A stretch of 64,000 bases of DNA, from positions 2,170,001 through 2,234,000 of the forward strand of contig CBDANW010000003.1 of assembly GCA_965197825.1 (NCBI GenBank). The letters are read 5' to 3'. This DNA is from CBDANW01 sp965197825 (GTDB taxonomy: Bacteria > Acidobacteriota > Vicinamibacteria > Marinacidobacterales > DATDRI01). Shown here one piece after another: positions 26,698 to 36,308 of this stretch. Position numbers and translations under genes: made by a program. Below the pieces are notes generated by a model, which saw only the letters and a list, made by a program, of their open reading frames with translations, did no database searches and was not told the origin of the DNA. How positions within the stretch are numbered: position 1 is the first letter of the stretch; every line of letters begins with the position of its first letter.

Positions 26698-27286
26698 CTT
26701 CGGCAGGTATTGTCGTAGCAGGCCATTGAAGTTCTCGTTGCTGCCTCTCTCCCATGAGTGATAGGGAGTTGCGAAGTAGAACTTGACGCCGGTCGCTTCC
26801 TCGACGGATTCGTAGTCGTGGAACTCCGTACCATTGTCCGCGGTGATCGTCTTGACCTGCTCCGGCACCCGCCGGAGCAACATCTTCGTTCGCTGACTAG
26901 TGCTGAACATGGTGCGGTCGGACAGCTTGCCGATCAGCGCATAGCCCGTCTTTCGTTCCACGAGCGTGGTTACGCAGTCCGGCGCGCCTTTTCCTACCAC
27001 GGTGTCGATCTCCCAGTGGCCAACGGCACTGCGCTTGTCGACACAAGGCGGCCGCTCGGAGATATGACGCTTCCCGGCCAGGTGGCCTCGGCTGTCATAG
27101 CTGTTGTGGCGCTTGCGTCTAAGTTTGGGCGAGCATCGAAGGTGGCGGTATAGATGTCCTCCGGCCTCCTTGTCCCGCCAGACGTGGGTGTAGATCGTCT
27201 CGTGGCTGATCGAGAGCTCGCCGTGAAGGCGCAGGTGGCCGGAGATCTGCTCTGGGCTCCAGTCAGCCTTAAGCTTTTTCTCCACA
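26698..27286 (-). pseudogene. IS30-family transposase, 5' part
   Basis: It encodes the rve core of IS30: KADWSPEQISGHLRLHGELS, KRSAVGHWEIDTVVGKGAPD (Asp), KTITADNGTEFHDYESVEEA (Asp) and TPYHSWERGSNENFNGLLRQ (Glu). The N-terminal HTH is missing, cut at 27287. The C-terminus continues at 25220 beyond the IS256-A insertion. Confidence 0.88.
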
Positions 27287-27425
27287 GCTGGTCAGCAGTT
27301 TGTACCTTTCCAAAGGCGGCTTGAATCCGCCATCGCGGTCTGATAGGTATTCCAGTTTAGCGGAAGAAGTCGCGATGGACTGGAAGACCGTGCTGAGCTC
27401 GTCGTGTCCAAAAACACAAACGAAC
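27287..27425 (+). other. Remnant of an integrase-core element (type J) 5' end
   Basis: The sequence is related, inverted, to 54700-54820. Both carry a start of the form M-x-W-K-T-M/V-L after a conserved leader (27373 here). It ends in the dispersed 23-bp repeat at 27401-27423. Confidence 0.5.
27401..27423. repeat. Dispersed 23-bp repeat, copy 1
   Basis: GTCGTGTCCAAAAACACAAA plus CGA. A perfect copy lies at 28587-28609, a diverged copy at 28727-28750, and a diverged inverted copy at 46349-46369. They probably derive from the end of an unidentified IS. Confidence 0.7.
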
Positions 27426-27657
27426 TCAAGACCGTCGCACCCGGATGTTTCGGACTAGACGTGTCTACGCTGGGTTCGCCAATGGAAGCTAGAATCCTCG
27501 GGCACATGATTCATAAGACGCCGGTGGCGTCGTCAGGTCGATCGGCGCGAAGCAGCCGATCATGGCAGGTCTAGACCGCGCAATCAACGCTGGATTGATT
27601 TTTTGCGGAGTACAGGCCTAGGTTACAACGAAGGATAATAGGCTTATCACGAAACCG
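27426..27657. other. Upstream region of the outer-membrane barrel gene
   Basis: No gene is visible. A weak stem (AATCAA, loop, TTGATT) followed by a T run at about 27582-27604 could be a terminator or chance. Confidence 0.3.
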
Positions 27658-28488
27658 ATGACAAGCGCTCTTGACGCTCCTCCCCCGCGAACAAAGAAGC
27701 TTTGGAACCACTGGGGCCAAGCGGCGGTGGTAGCTTCGAGCGCGGCTGCGGTGTGGCTGCTTCCCGAAACGGTCGCGGCTGAAGACATCTACCTGCGAGC
27801 AGGGATTGGCCTAGACCGGCCGGCCGAAACCCAATTCACCGACGAGGACTGCTCAAGCGTTTTCCCAGCCGCTCTTTACGGTTGCGGCACGGGCGGCGAC
27901 GGCGCGCCGCTCCGTTCGGTTGGGAACTTCAGTACGGCTGCGGGCCTTGAGCTTGGGCTCGGTTACGCCGTTGCCCCCTCCGTCAGACTAGAGACTCTAG
28001 TTGAATATTGGCCGCGATTGACTTTCGATGGTCGTGCTAACTTCCTAGACCCCGAACGCCTGCAATCGGTTTCCACGGACCTATCCTCTCTCTCCGGGAT
28101 GCTGGCCGCTTATGTTGATCTCCCGGAATTGGGTTTACACAAGCTCGGCCCGTTCAGCCCATTCATCGGCGGAGGCATCGGGGTCGCCCGAGTTGCAATC
28201 GGTGAGACGCGCATGACGTTCCCAAAGACGACGACCATCATTCCGGGCACCAGCCGGAGTGGTTTGACCTGGATGTTGACAGCCGGACTGGGGATGTCGT
28301 TGGGCGAGCGGACGACGCTCGAACTCACCTGGCGTTATACGGATTACGGCGTCATCGAAACCGGCGAAGGTGAAGGCTTGGTAGAATGGCGCGACGGAAG
28401 CCGGGAACCGTTGGCGCTCGATCTAGCCCCGACACAGGCGAAATTGAGGAACCACGGGCTTCGACTGTCCCTGCGTTACGCGTTCTGA
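27658..28488 (+). CDS. Outer-membrane beta-barrel protein
   Basis: This 276-residue protein has an N-terminal signal peptide (QAAVVASSAAAVWLLPETVA, cleavage likely before AEDIYL near residue 42). Alternating hydrophobic strands follow, typical of an eight-stranded barrel: LELGLGYAVAPSVRLETLVE, FIGGGIGVARVAIGE, LTAGLGMSLGERTTLELTWR. It ends in an aromatic residue (LRLSLRYAF), the BAM recognition signal. It resembles small OmpA-like or opacity-type porins. It is intact although IS debris lies on both sides. Confidence 0.8.
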   Translation: MTSALDAPPPRTKKLWNHWGQAAVVASSAAAVWLLPETVAAEDIYLRAGIGLDRPAETQFTDEDCSSVFPAALYGCGTGGDGAPLRSVGNFSTAAGLELGLGYAVAPSVRLETLVEYWPRLTFDGRANFLDPERLQSVSTDLSSLSGMLAAYVDLPELGLHKLGPFSPFIGGGIGVARVAIGETRMTFPKTTTIIPGTSRSGLTWMLTAGLGMSLGERTTLELTWRYTDYGVIETGEGEGLVEWRDGSREPLALDLAPTQAKLRNHGLRLSLRYAF

Positions 28489-28822
28489 TTGGCGCTATTG
28501 CACGATTCAACCCGTGAGACGGAGCTGAACCGCCCCGGGTTTTCCGGAGACTGTTTTAGTTGAGTCTCGCCATCTCCAGCGAGCCCGTCGTGTCCAAAAA
28601 CACAAACGATAGCGGCCTGTTGGTCACGCTGGAGCCAACCAGCGATGGCGACGACCAACAAGGTTCAGGGCTGGCTCTGCCTCCTCATGACCGAGGATTC
28701 TAGCTTCCATTGGCCAACCAAGCCCGTCCTGTCCGAAAACGCGAACGGAGCGGCAAGGTCGAATCCTAGAGGCGTTCTCAAAACTCGCGGAGACCAGCCG
28801 ACGCGGTACTGGCTCTGCGATA
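28489..28822. other. 334-bp gap with two dispersed repeats
   Basis: Holds repeat copies at 28587-28609 (identical to 27401-27423) and 28727-28750 (diverged). No gene is seen before the hsdR remnant opens. Confidence 0.5.
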
Positions 28823-29723
28823 GGCGACCCCGAGCAGAAGGTCGAAGAAGATCCGAAATCTGTCCTCGCCCAGTTCCGAAACGACTACTACCCGCGCATC
28901 GCTGTGACCGTAGATATGATCGCCACGGGCACCGACGTCAAACCGCTCGAATGCCTGCTCTTCATGCACGACGTCAGGAGCCGCAACTATTTCGAACAGA
29001 TGAAAGGCCGCGGCACCCGCACACTCGACCATGACGACCTCAAGAAGGTTTCGCCCTCAGTCGCCTGCGGCAAGACGCACTATGTGATTGTCGACGCCGA
29101 AGGAACAGACCATCGACCATGAGAGCCTCGACACCGTGCTCCGGGCCGAATGGGATGGCGACGCCAAGGAGAATGCAGAGGCGATGGCACAGGACTTCCA
29201 GCAATATCTGGAAGCCAACTGCGACGAAATCGAAGCCCTGACCATCTTCTACGCCCAGCCGCATCGGCGCAGACAGCTGACTTACGCGATGATCCGCGAG
29301 GTGTTTGACAGACTGAAGAACGATAAACCCCGCCTCGCCCCATTGCGAGTTTGGCAGGCCTATGCCCTGCTCGACGACTACAAGGGTCGGCAACCCGCCA
29401 GCGATCTGACAGCGCTCGTGGCGCTGATCCGCCGCGTCTGCGGCATTGATGCGAAGGTCTCGCCCTATTCAGAAACCGTGCGTCGCAATTTCCAGAACTG
29501 GATCATGACGCGACATAGTGGCAGCGGACAGAAATTCAATGAGGAGCAGATGTCATGGCTGCGCATGATTCGCGACCACATCATCAGCTCCTTTCATATG
29601 GACAGCGACGACCTCGACATGGCTCCGTTCGATGCCAAGGGCGGTATGGGGCAGATGTACAAGCTTTTCGTGGATCGGATGGATGATGTGATTGACGAAC
29701 TTAACGAGGCATTGGCGGCATAA
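28823..29723 (+). pseudogene. hsdR: Type I restriction endonuclease subunit HsdR, truncated and internally deleted
   Basis: The first stretch (28823-29090) has helicase motifs V-VI: IAVTVDMIATGTDVKPLECL and RNYFEQMKGRGTRTL. The frame then jumps near 29090, joining KTHYVIVDA to KEQTIDHESLDTVL, and continues to the C-terminus (FAQPHRR-type block, SFHMDSDDLDMAPFDAKGG, DELNEALAA, stop 29721-29723). The endonuclease domain and helicase motifs I-IV are absent upstream, and about 100 residues are missing at the jump. DNA cleavage is therefore lost. Confidence 0.9.
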
Positions 29724-29724
29724 C

Positions 29725-31275
29725 GTGAGAGAAGAACTACCCAAAACCTGGGTCTACGCTCGCCTTGATCAGGTAGCCACAGTTGTTGCTGGTAATCCTG
29801 CACCTCAAGGAAACGAATATTTTGACGGCGGTGCACATAACTTCGTCCGAGTGCATGATATGGGAGAAAATTGCAACAGTACCTTTTTAAGTAAAACACG
29901 TGACCTCATTAACGACAAAGCGGCGACAAAGTTACGCCTATTTCCTTCAGGAAGCATTTTATTTACAAAAAGCGGCGCTTCGACATTACTAAATCAAAAA
30001 GCGATTCTCGCAAAAGATAGTTATGTCGTAAGTCATATCGCGGTAGCGATACCATTTAGTGGCTTAGAAAATAAGTGGATATTCCACTTCCTCAAATTGG
30101 TTGATTTAGGGACGCTAGCTCATGCCACCAACATGCCTTCGCTTCCTCTTTCCCGTGCAAAAACAATTGAAATTCCGGTAGCACCAGCTAACGAGCAAGT
30201 CCGAACGGTAGAAAAAATCGAAACGCTCTTTTCCGAGCTGGACAAGGGCATCGAGAGCCTGAAGACGGCGCGCACACAACTGGCAACCTACCGCCAAGCC
30301 GTCCTCAAGCACGCCTTCGAAGGCAAGCTAACGGCGCAATGGCGCGAAGAGAACAAAGACAAGCTTGAAAAACCCGAGCCATTGCTCGCTCGCATCAAGC
30401 GAGAGCGGGCGTCGCGCTACGAGCGGCAACTCAAAGAGTGGAGAGCTGACGTCAACAAATTGGAAAGTTGTGGTAAGCAAGGCAAGAAACCTTCGAAACC
30501 TAGAAAAACGGCCGATTTGCCTAGGTTGGGCTCCGGCGAACTCGCGAAGCTTCCGCCGTCGCCCGAAGGCCATGCATATACCTATTTGGCTAACCTAGGC
30601 GAACTGGGACGCGGAAAGTCGAAGCACAGGCCGCGAAACGCACCCGAACTCTTCGGGGGACCGTATCCCTTCATCCAGACAGGGGAAATCAAGGCGGCTG
30701 GTCGCATCATCGGTGACCACTCTCAAACCTACAGCGAACTTGGCCTTGAGCAAAGCAAGCTTTGGCCGGGAGGGACGCTGTGTATCACTATCGCGGCGAA
30801 TATCGCTGAGACAGCCTTTCTCGGATTTGACAGTTGCTTTCCTGACAGCGTTGTAGGCTTCACGGCTACGAAAACTTTGGTCTTGCCAGAATACGTAGAG
30901 CTGTTCATCAAGTCGGTTCGCACACGGATTGAGGCTTACGCACCGGCAACAGCGCAGAAGAACATCAACCTGACCACACTCGAGAATCTTGTTGTTCCTC
31001 TGTGTTCGTTACAAGAGCAACAAGTACTCGTTGATCAACTTGAGGCGGTTCTCTCCGTGATAGATGCTCAAAATGGATTGCTCGACAATCAGCTACTTAA
31101 ATCCGACGCCTTGCGCCAGTCGATTCTGAAGAAAGCCTTCGCCGGTCAACTCGTCGCCCAGGATCCGCACGACGAACCGGCATCCATTCTACTGAACAGG
31201 ATCAAGGCCGAAAAAGAGAAGACTGTGAAGAACAAAACCCCAAAGAAGAAAAATAAAAGGGAAACTGCCGCGTGA
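29725..31275 (+). CDS. hsdS: Type I restriction specificity subunit HsdS
   Basis: HsdS recognises a bipartite DNA target and docks HsdM. GTG 29725 follows the hsdR stop by one base. Of 516 residues, the first target-recognition domain is about 1-170 (start REELPKTWVYARLDQVATVV), with the conserved helical spacer at 170-215 (EKIETLFSELDKGIESLKTA, QAVLKHAFEGKLTAQWREEN). The second domain follows at about 270-440 (GPYPFIQTGEIKAAGRIIGD), then the second helical repeat (SDALRQSILKKAFAGQLV) and a Lys-rich tail. The first domain is visibly AT-rich compared with the rest, suggesting domain swapping. Intact. Confidence 0.95.
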   Translation: MREELPKTWVYARLDQVATVVAGNPAPQGNEYFDGGAHNFVRVHDMGENCNSTFLSKTRDLINDKAATKLRLFPSGSILFTKSGASTLLNQKAILAKDSYVVSHIAVAIPFSGLENKWIFHFLKLVDLGTLAHATNMPSLPLSRAKTIEIPVAPANEQVRTVEKIETLFSELDKGIESLKTARTQLATYRQAVLKHAFEGKLTAQWREENKDKLEKPEPLLARIKRERASRYERQLKEWRADVNKLESCGKQGKKPSKPRKTADLPRLGSGELAKLPPSPEGHAYTYLANLGELGRGKSKHRPRNAPELFGGPYPFIQTGEIKAAGRIIGDHSQTYSELGLEQSKLWPGGTLCITIAANIAETAFLGFDSCFPDSVVGFTATKTLVLPEYVELFIKSVRTRIEAYAPATAQKNINLTTLENLVVPLCSLQEQQVLVDQLEAVLSVIDAQNGLLDNQLLKSDALRQSILKKAFAGQLVAQDPHDEPASILLNRIKAEKEKTVKNKTPKKKNKRETAA

Positions 31276-32798
31276 ACACCGCGCCCATTGTTTCCAAAGT
31301 CTGGAGTTTCTGTACCACGCTGCGCGATGACGGAGTCGGCTATGGCGACTACCTGGAGCAGCTCACCTATCTGATCTTCCTCAAAATGGCCGACGAGTAC
31401 GTCAAACCGCCTTACAATCGCAATGTCGATGTCCCCGCCGAATACAACTGGCAAAGCTTGAAATCGAAGAGGGGCTCAGAACTCGAAGACCACTACATTG
31501 CCCTGCTTCACGAGCTCGGCACCAAGACGGGCATGCTGGGGCAGATCTTCACCAAGACCCAGAACAAAATCCAGGACCCGGCGAAACTGTATCGCCTTAT
31601 CGACATGGTCGACGACACCGAGTGGGTCACCATGGGTGCCGACATCAAGGGCGATATCTACGAAAACTTGCTGGAGCGAAACGCCGAGGACACCAAATCA
31701 GGTGCCGGCCAGTATTTCACGCCGCGCGCGCTCATCCGTGCCATGGTCGAATGTGTACGGCCCGAACCGGGCATGCTCATCGCCGACCCTGCCTGTGGCA
31801 CGGGCGGTTTCTTCCTAGCCGCCTACGACTTTATTACCAATCCTGACAACTTCAAGCTCGACAAGAAGCAGAAGGCGTTCCTGAAGCACGAGGCGTTTCA
31901 TGGCTACGAGATCGTCGCCAACACGCGCCGCCTGTGCCTGATGAACATGTTCTTGCACAACATCGGTGAGATTGAGGGCGGCGCGCCCATATCGCCGAAT
32001 GACTCGCTTGTGGCCGATGCTGGCAAGCGCTTTGACTATGTGCTCGCGAACCCGCCTTTCGGCAAGAAGAGTTCAATGAGCTTCACGAACGAAGAAGGCG
32101 AACAGGAAAAGGACGACCTGACCTACAACCGGCAGGACTTCTGGGCGACTACCTCGAACAAACAGCTCAATTTCGTACAGCACATTCGCACGATGCTAAG
32201 AACCACGGGCCGCGCTGCCGTCGTAGTGCCGGACAACGTGCTGTTTGAAGGCGGCGCCGGAGAGACGATCCGCAAGAAGCTGCTGGACAACACTGACTTG
32301 CACACGATCCTGCGCCTTCCGACCGGCGTGTTCTACGCTCAAGGGGTCAAGGCGAACGTCATTTTCTTCGACAACCGGGAGGCCAGCCCCGATCCCTGGA
32401 CGAAGCAAGTTTGGTACTACGACTACCGTACTAACATCCACCACACGCTAAAGAAGAAGCCCATGCGCTTTGACGATCTCGCGGACTTCGTCAACTGCTA
32501 CAACCCGCAGAACCGGCACAAGCGCAAGGCGACCTGGGACGAGAAGGATAGACCGGAAGGCCGTTGGCGCAGCTACAGCTACAAGGAGCTTAGAGCGCGC
32601 GACAAGACCAACCTCGACATCTTCTGGCTCAAGGACAAGAGCCTGACGGACCTGGACAACTTGCCGGAGCCCGACGACCTTGCCGAAGAGATCATCGAAA
32701 CTCTCGCGGCTGGCTTGAATAGTTTTCGCGAGGTGCTCGCCGGTTTGCGGCAAGGTTCACCGGGGGACGAGCGACGCCCCAGACGGCGCACGCGATGA
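31272..32798 (+). CDS. hsdM: Type I restriction modification subunit HsdM (N6-adenine methyltransferase)
   Basis: 508 residues. The N-terminal helical domain (GYGDYLEQLTYLIFLKMADE) precedes SAM motif I (MLIADPACGTGGFFLAAYDF) and catalytic motif IV (RFDYVLANPPFGKKS). SGAGQYFTPRALIRAMV, between helices, is the usual HsdM signature. GTG 31272 overlaps the hsdS stop by four bases, so the pair is translationally coupled. With HsdS it should still form an active methyltransferase although HsdR is broken. The R-S-M order is less common than R-M-S. Confidence 0.95.
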   Translation: MNTAPIVSKVWSFCTTLRDDGVGYGDYLEQLTYLIFLKMADEYVKPPYNRNVDVPAEYNWQSLKSKRGSELEDHYIALLHELGTKTGMLGQIFTKTQNKIQDPAKLYRLIDMVDDTEWVTMGADIKGDIYENLLERNAEDTKSGAGQYFTPRALIRAMVECVRPEPGMLIADPACGTGGFFLAAYDFITNPDNFKLDKKQKAFLKHEAFHGYEIVANTRRLCLMNMFLHNIGEIEGGAPISPNDSLVADAGKRFDYVLANPPFGKKSSMSFTNEEGEQEKDDLTYNRQDFWATTSNKQLNFVQHIRTMLRTTGRAAVVVPDNVLFEGGAGETIRKKLLDNTDLHTILRLPTGVFYAQGVKANVIFFDNREASPDPWTKQVWYYDYRTNIHHTLKKKPMRFDDLADFVNCYNPQNRHKRKATWDEKDRPEGRWRSYSYKELRARDKTNLDIFWLKDKSLTDLDNLPEPDDLAEEIIETLAAGLNSFREVLAGLRQGSPGDERRPRRRTR

Positions 32799-32879
32799 GC
32801 GCCGCGACGGGCATGTTCAAGTTTTCCACGGCCTGACGGCCACCCCGAATGAATGAAACGCGGTAGTCTCTGTAGGTGG

Positions 32880-33155
32880 GTGCTTTCGCAATTAAGTGTT
32901 GGCGGCCAGCCCCTAACCCGTCTGCGTGCTAGAGTTTGAACCAGAATTTCGAAGACACAGTTCTCTCATCGTCAGGGCCAAGCCGAAGTGAAGAATCGCA
33001 GATGTCTCAATCTCGCATGTCCGTTGCGGGGCAAAGTCAGTTCCGGAAACATCGTTCGCCATGGATTCTACCGAACCAGGTCCGAGAAACGCCGTCGATA
33101 CCGGTGCGGCGAGTGCGGAAAGACGTTCTCTTCGACGGAAGGTACGCTCTATTAC
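32880..33155 (+). pseudogene. IS1-like element, 5' fragment
   Basis: Starts with the GGTGCTTTCGCAATTAAGTG tip and continues closely related to 58342-58615, then breaks at about 33155. The transposase part is out of frame. Confidence 0.85.
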
Positions 33156-33290
33156 CCGTGAGGTCAAAATACTCATGCGGCTTCCCGATGGTAGAAACGT
33201 AGCAGTCCGCCAAGCCGTTCACGGGAGCGCACCTTGCGCTCGGACTGAGGTAACTGTTCGATGGCTGGGAACAGCAGTAGATTCTTGTGC
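33156..33290 (-). pseudogene. Type J integrase-core transposase, C-terminal tail
   Basis: The minus strand is related to 59546-59680, which encodes the tail FRERLGGLLRFYHREAA. The same tail occurs diverged at 54440-54530. IS debris only. Confidence 0.6.
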
Positions 33291-33355
33291 CTTCTATTTA
33301 TTCATCCGCGCGCACCGAACTTGATTAATCTCCGGTCTGCCAGCACCATGCCGGT

Positions 33356-33703
33356 ATGATTTCGTCGTTGGTTCCCGCTCTCATCTCTGCCTTCAAGGCT
33401 CGTCGCGAGCTGGCTCTCGAGAATGTCGCTCTTCGGCAGCAGCTCGCCGTTCTCCGTCGTTCGGTGAAACGGCCGCGGCTCTCGAATGTCGACCGCGGGT
33501 TTTGGGTGCTGTTGCGCAGAATCTGGACTGACTGGGAGAGCGTCCTCGTCATCGTGAAACCTGAGACGGTCGTCCGCTGGCACCGTTGTGGGTTCAGACG
33601 ATATTGGACTTGGAAGAGCCGACGGCGTAGGCCCGGACGACCAGGCGTCGCTCCCGAAATATGTGAGCTGATACGGAACATGAGCAGGGCCAACCCCGCC
33701 TGT
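33356..33703 (+). pseudogene. Integrase-core transposase (type L), N-terminal fragment
   Basis: It encodes AFKARRELALENVALRQQLA, RRIWTDWESVLVIVKPETVV, RWHRCGFRRYWTWKSRR and RPGRPGVAPEICELIRNMSR, the HTH and linker before an rve core. It is cut at about 33699 by the tip of the long-TIR element. Its upstream leader recurs at 37068 and, inverted, at 46376. Confidence 0.8.
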
Positions 33704-34820
33704 GCCAAAACTCGGCCCTTTTGAAATAGGCCATAAATCAGCAACTTAGTGTCTGTGTTTGCGACCGGGCCAAGGGCCGTGGGCTTTACAATCGTCTTGG
33801 GCGGGCGGGTCGTCACCATGCAGATGACCACCTCGTCGAGAGCGAATATCGAAGCATGTTCCTGGTATGCGTTCAGATTCGGACTATTGGCGGGAAGGCG
33901 CAGGGGCTTCACGCCTGAATCTCTCAAGAGCCCACGTACCGCCTCGGTGAATAGTGGGTCCCGGTCGTGGATGAGGTATCGCTTGCCAAGGAGGAAACCA
34001 TCCCACATGTCCGTGAGGTTTCTTGCCACCTGCTTCATCCACTCCCCGTTGGGGTCCGACGTTATCCCACCGATGCACACGCAGCGAGTGGCGATATCGA
34101 TGACAAACAGGACATGGTAGCGGACGAGCCCGAACGGGTTCACAACCTCGACGGTGAACAGGTCTGTCGCAGCGATGGCGCCCCAATGAGCCTTGATGAA
34201 GGTGCTCCACGACATGCTCTTGCCCCGCTCCGGGGCAGGAGCGATACCGTGCTCGGCGAGGATCCTCTTGATGGTGTTGCGTCCGAGTTCATGTCCTAGG
34301 TTCTTGAGTGCGCCTCGCAGGCGCGTATATCCCCACGTCGGGTTCTCCCGCGCCACGCGCACAATGAGCTCACGGATGTCCTTCGCCGTCGGAGATCGGC
34401 CTGGGCTCCGGTTCTTGCTGCCATCGTACTTGGCTGCGATGAGGCAGCGGTACCAACGCAGAAGCGTAGCGGGTGTGGCAACGGACGCAATCTGGGCCAG
34501 CGCCTCGCGGCCCAAAGCCTGGGCCTTGACCGCGAGCCTGCGCCGCTCGTCGTCCGAGAGCCTGAGACGCTTGCCCCGAAGCCCGGCTCGGAGCACACGG
34601 TTCTCCTCTTGCTGGTAGTCGATCACATCCTGCTGCTGGCGGTTGACCCAGCCAGCTGGAACGAGCAGTAGGAATTGCACGTGGTACGTCATCATGGATC
34701 TGAAGATAACACCCTCGGGCCAGACGATTGTAAAGCCCACGGCCCTTGGTCCGGTCGCAAACACAGACACTAAGCTGCTGATTTATGGCCTATTTCAAAA
34801 GGGCCGAGTTTTGGCACAGG
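33699..34820 (-). mobile_element. Integrase-core element (type I) with 98-bp terminal inverted repeats
   Basis: Bases 33699-33796 and 34723-34820 are inverted copies of each other with two mismatches in 98 bp, starting CCTGTGCCAAAACTCGGCCC. Between them is one transposase gene with its 3' part deleted. Single copies of the same tip, next to the transposase 3' end, occur at 24388, 37442, 54383 and 63066. Confidence 0.8.
33866..34695 (-). pseudogene. Type I transposase, C-terminus deleted
   Basis: From ATG 34695: HTH region (LRLSDDERRRLAVKAQALGR; TLLRWYRCLIAAKYDGSKNR), linker ENPTWGYTRLRGALKNLGHE and rve core with Asp in GAIAATDLFTVEVVN and Asp in LIHDRDPLFTEAVRG. After SPNLNAY it jumps into the terminal repeat, where other copies read NAYAERFV, so the catalytic Glu and about 110 residues are gone. 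The frame stays open to 33325 but only through repeat and unrelated DNA. Confidence 0.88.
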
Positions 34821-35459
34821 ACGGGATCCGCAAAGCGCTGAAACCACTGCTCGGTGAGGAGCACCTATCGAAGAGCGCGGTGTCTCGCGTGGTTAGCCGG
34901 CTGAAGGAGCGCTTCGAGGAATGGCAGAACCGTGCTCTCAGCGAGGAGGTCTACGCGATCGTTTACCTGGACGGCTTCCACCTGAAAGTGCGGATGGCGA
35001 AACGTGTGATCAGCGTACCCGTACTGGTCGCGCTCGGGGTCGCGCCAGACGGGCACAAACGTCTGTTGTCATTGCGTCTGGCGGTGAGCGAAGCCTCGAC
35101 GCATTGGGGCTCCGTGCTGGAGGGACTCCAGGCTCGAGGACTCCGGGCTCCCAAGCTAGTGATCAGCCTACGAATTCCCTCGTGCCATGTGGAAATCGAT
35201 TCGAACGACCAATGCTCTGGAGAATCTCAACCGCGAGTTTCGACGCCGGACGAAAACCCAAGCGTCGTTCTCCAGCGAGGAGTCCGCGGTCGCTTTGCTG
35301 TTTGGGCTTATCGCCTCTGGCCAGATTCAACTACGACGCCTCGACGGCTACCAACGTCTGAGCGAGGTTCTCGAACGCGCGGAGGTTGCCGCCTGATATG
35401 ATACTCTGATGACGGAGTAGAGGGTGCCGTTCTTTTTCCACGGACCTCGGGACACATCC
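34821..35459 (+). pseudogene. IS256-D transposase, internally deleted
   Basis: The first part gives SKSAVSRVVSRLKERFEEWQ and YAIVYLDGFHLKVRMAKRVI (Asp). After RAPKLVI at about 35163 it joins, out of frame, to the C-terminal part MWKSIRTTNALENLNREFRR (Glu) ending EVAA at 35396. The second Asp region is deleted. The IS end (to about 35459) matches 53558-53621. Confidence 0.85.
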
Positions 35460-35526
35460 GATCAGCTCGGTAGGGTCGAGGGCTGGCGCGGTGCTCCGTA
35501 GGCGCGGCCTATCTGTTTCTCCCCGT

Positions 35527-35640
35527 TTCCGGGGATATCCCGGCCGCTGTTGAATTTGGTCGGGTAGCGGCGGCACCTGTGAATACTCTTAGGCAGCAAA
35601 CTCATCGCTGTCAAGAGATTTCTGTTTGCTTCTAAGCGCG
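35527..35640 (-). pseudogene. IS256-A right-end fragment
   Basis: The IS256-A right tip (here GGGGATATCCC) and about 110 bp up to the last codons of the transposase, inverted; closely related to 13589-13700. Confidence 0.85.
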
Positions 35641-35718
35641 GTGCTTGCGCTGTTTACTGTTGGTGATGTGTACGCATCCATTTGCAAAAAAGGCGCTTAC
35701 GCTCTATTTAGCGCGCAG

Positions 35719-35805
35719 CGAAGGTCACGAGCGCTATTTTGGCTGTAATTTAATGCAGCGTAAAGTCTTAGCGTCATCTTACCAACACTTGATGGCGGAA
35801 GCACC
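35719..35805. repeat. 87-bp inverted repeat, left copy
   Basis: Matches the reverse complement of 37291-37377 with a few mismatches. The outer part encodes SRxLFWL/RYFGCNLMQRKVLASS from a lost gene; the inner 24 bp is the IS1-like tip (…GATGGCGGAAGCACC). Confidence 0.8.
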
Positions 35806-36252
35806 AAGCGACGGATGACCTTCTGGTAGAATTAGAATCCATCCGTGACGATCAGGGGAAGACGTCCGAAATTCATCCGCTTCGAAAGGTCGCGAAACAG
35901 AGCGTGAGTGTTCCGGTAGCTTCGCCTTCCCGTCACCGTCGATGGCCAGAGCCGAGACCAGACCTCGATCGTAACGAAGACCCAACTCGGCGTCTTCTTG
36001 TTGCCCGCGAACGTGCGAATCTCGTCGGCTTGAAGCTCTTCGGCAGCGAAGCCAGCGATCCTATCTGTGATTGAATCGACGACACACTTGGGCTGCCTTC
36101 TCGAGCCAGCGGGCGACGGTGTTCCAGGCAATCCCTTTGATCCTGGAAATCGCGGAAATGCTGACACCCTCGACTCTGAGAGCGATGACCACATCGAAAG
36201 TAGCTCTTCGATGTTGGAGACGGTAGTAGGGCGTGCCTTTCGTCGAAGAGAA
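35806..36252 (-). pseudogene. IS1-like transposase, internal fragment
   Basis: The minus strand matches the middle of the intact gene at 58452-59522: AKELQADEIRTF-like (here AEELQADEIRTF), KTPSWVFVTIEVWSRLWPST and RMNFGRLPLIVTDGF, with an in-frame stop after DGF and a frame change near 36065. Both IS ends are missing. Confidence 0.85.
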
Positions 36253-36308
36253 CGGTTACGCTATTCCTATTTCCACAAGAAGCGGGACGGATCCCAAGGA
36301 GGTGTCGA

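Noticed and set aside
28823..32798. Defence island beyond type I restriction
   Set aside because: The adjacent frames are IS debris; no BREX, DISARM, CBASS or retron component is recognisable. The MTase at 54-2331 is a separate broken gene.
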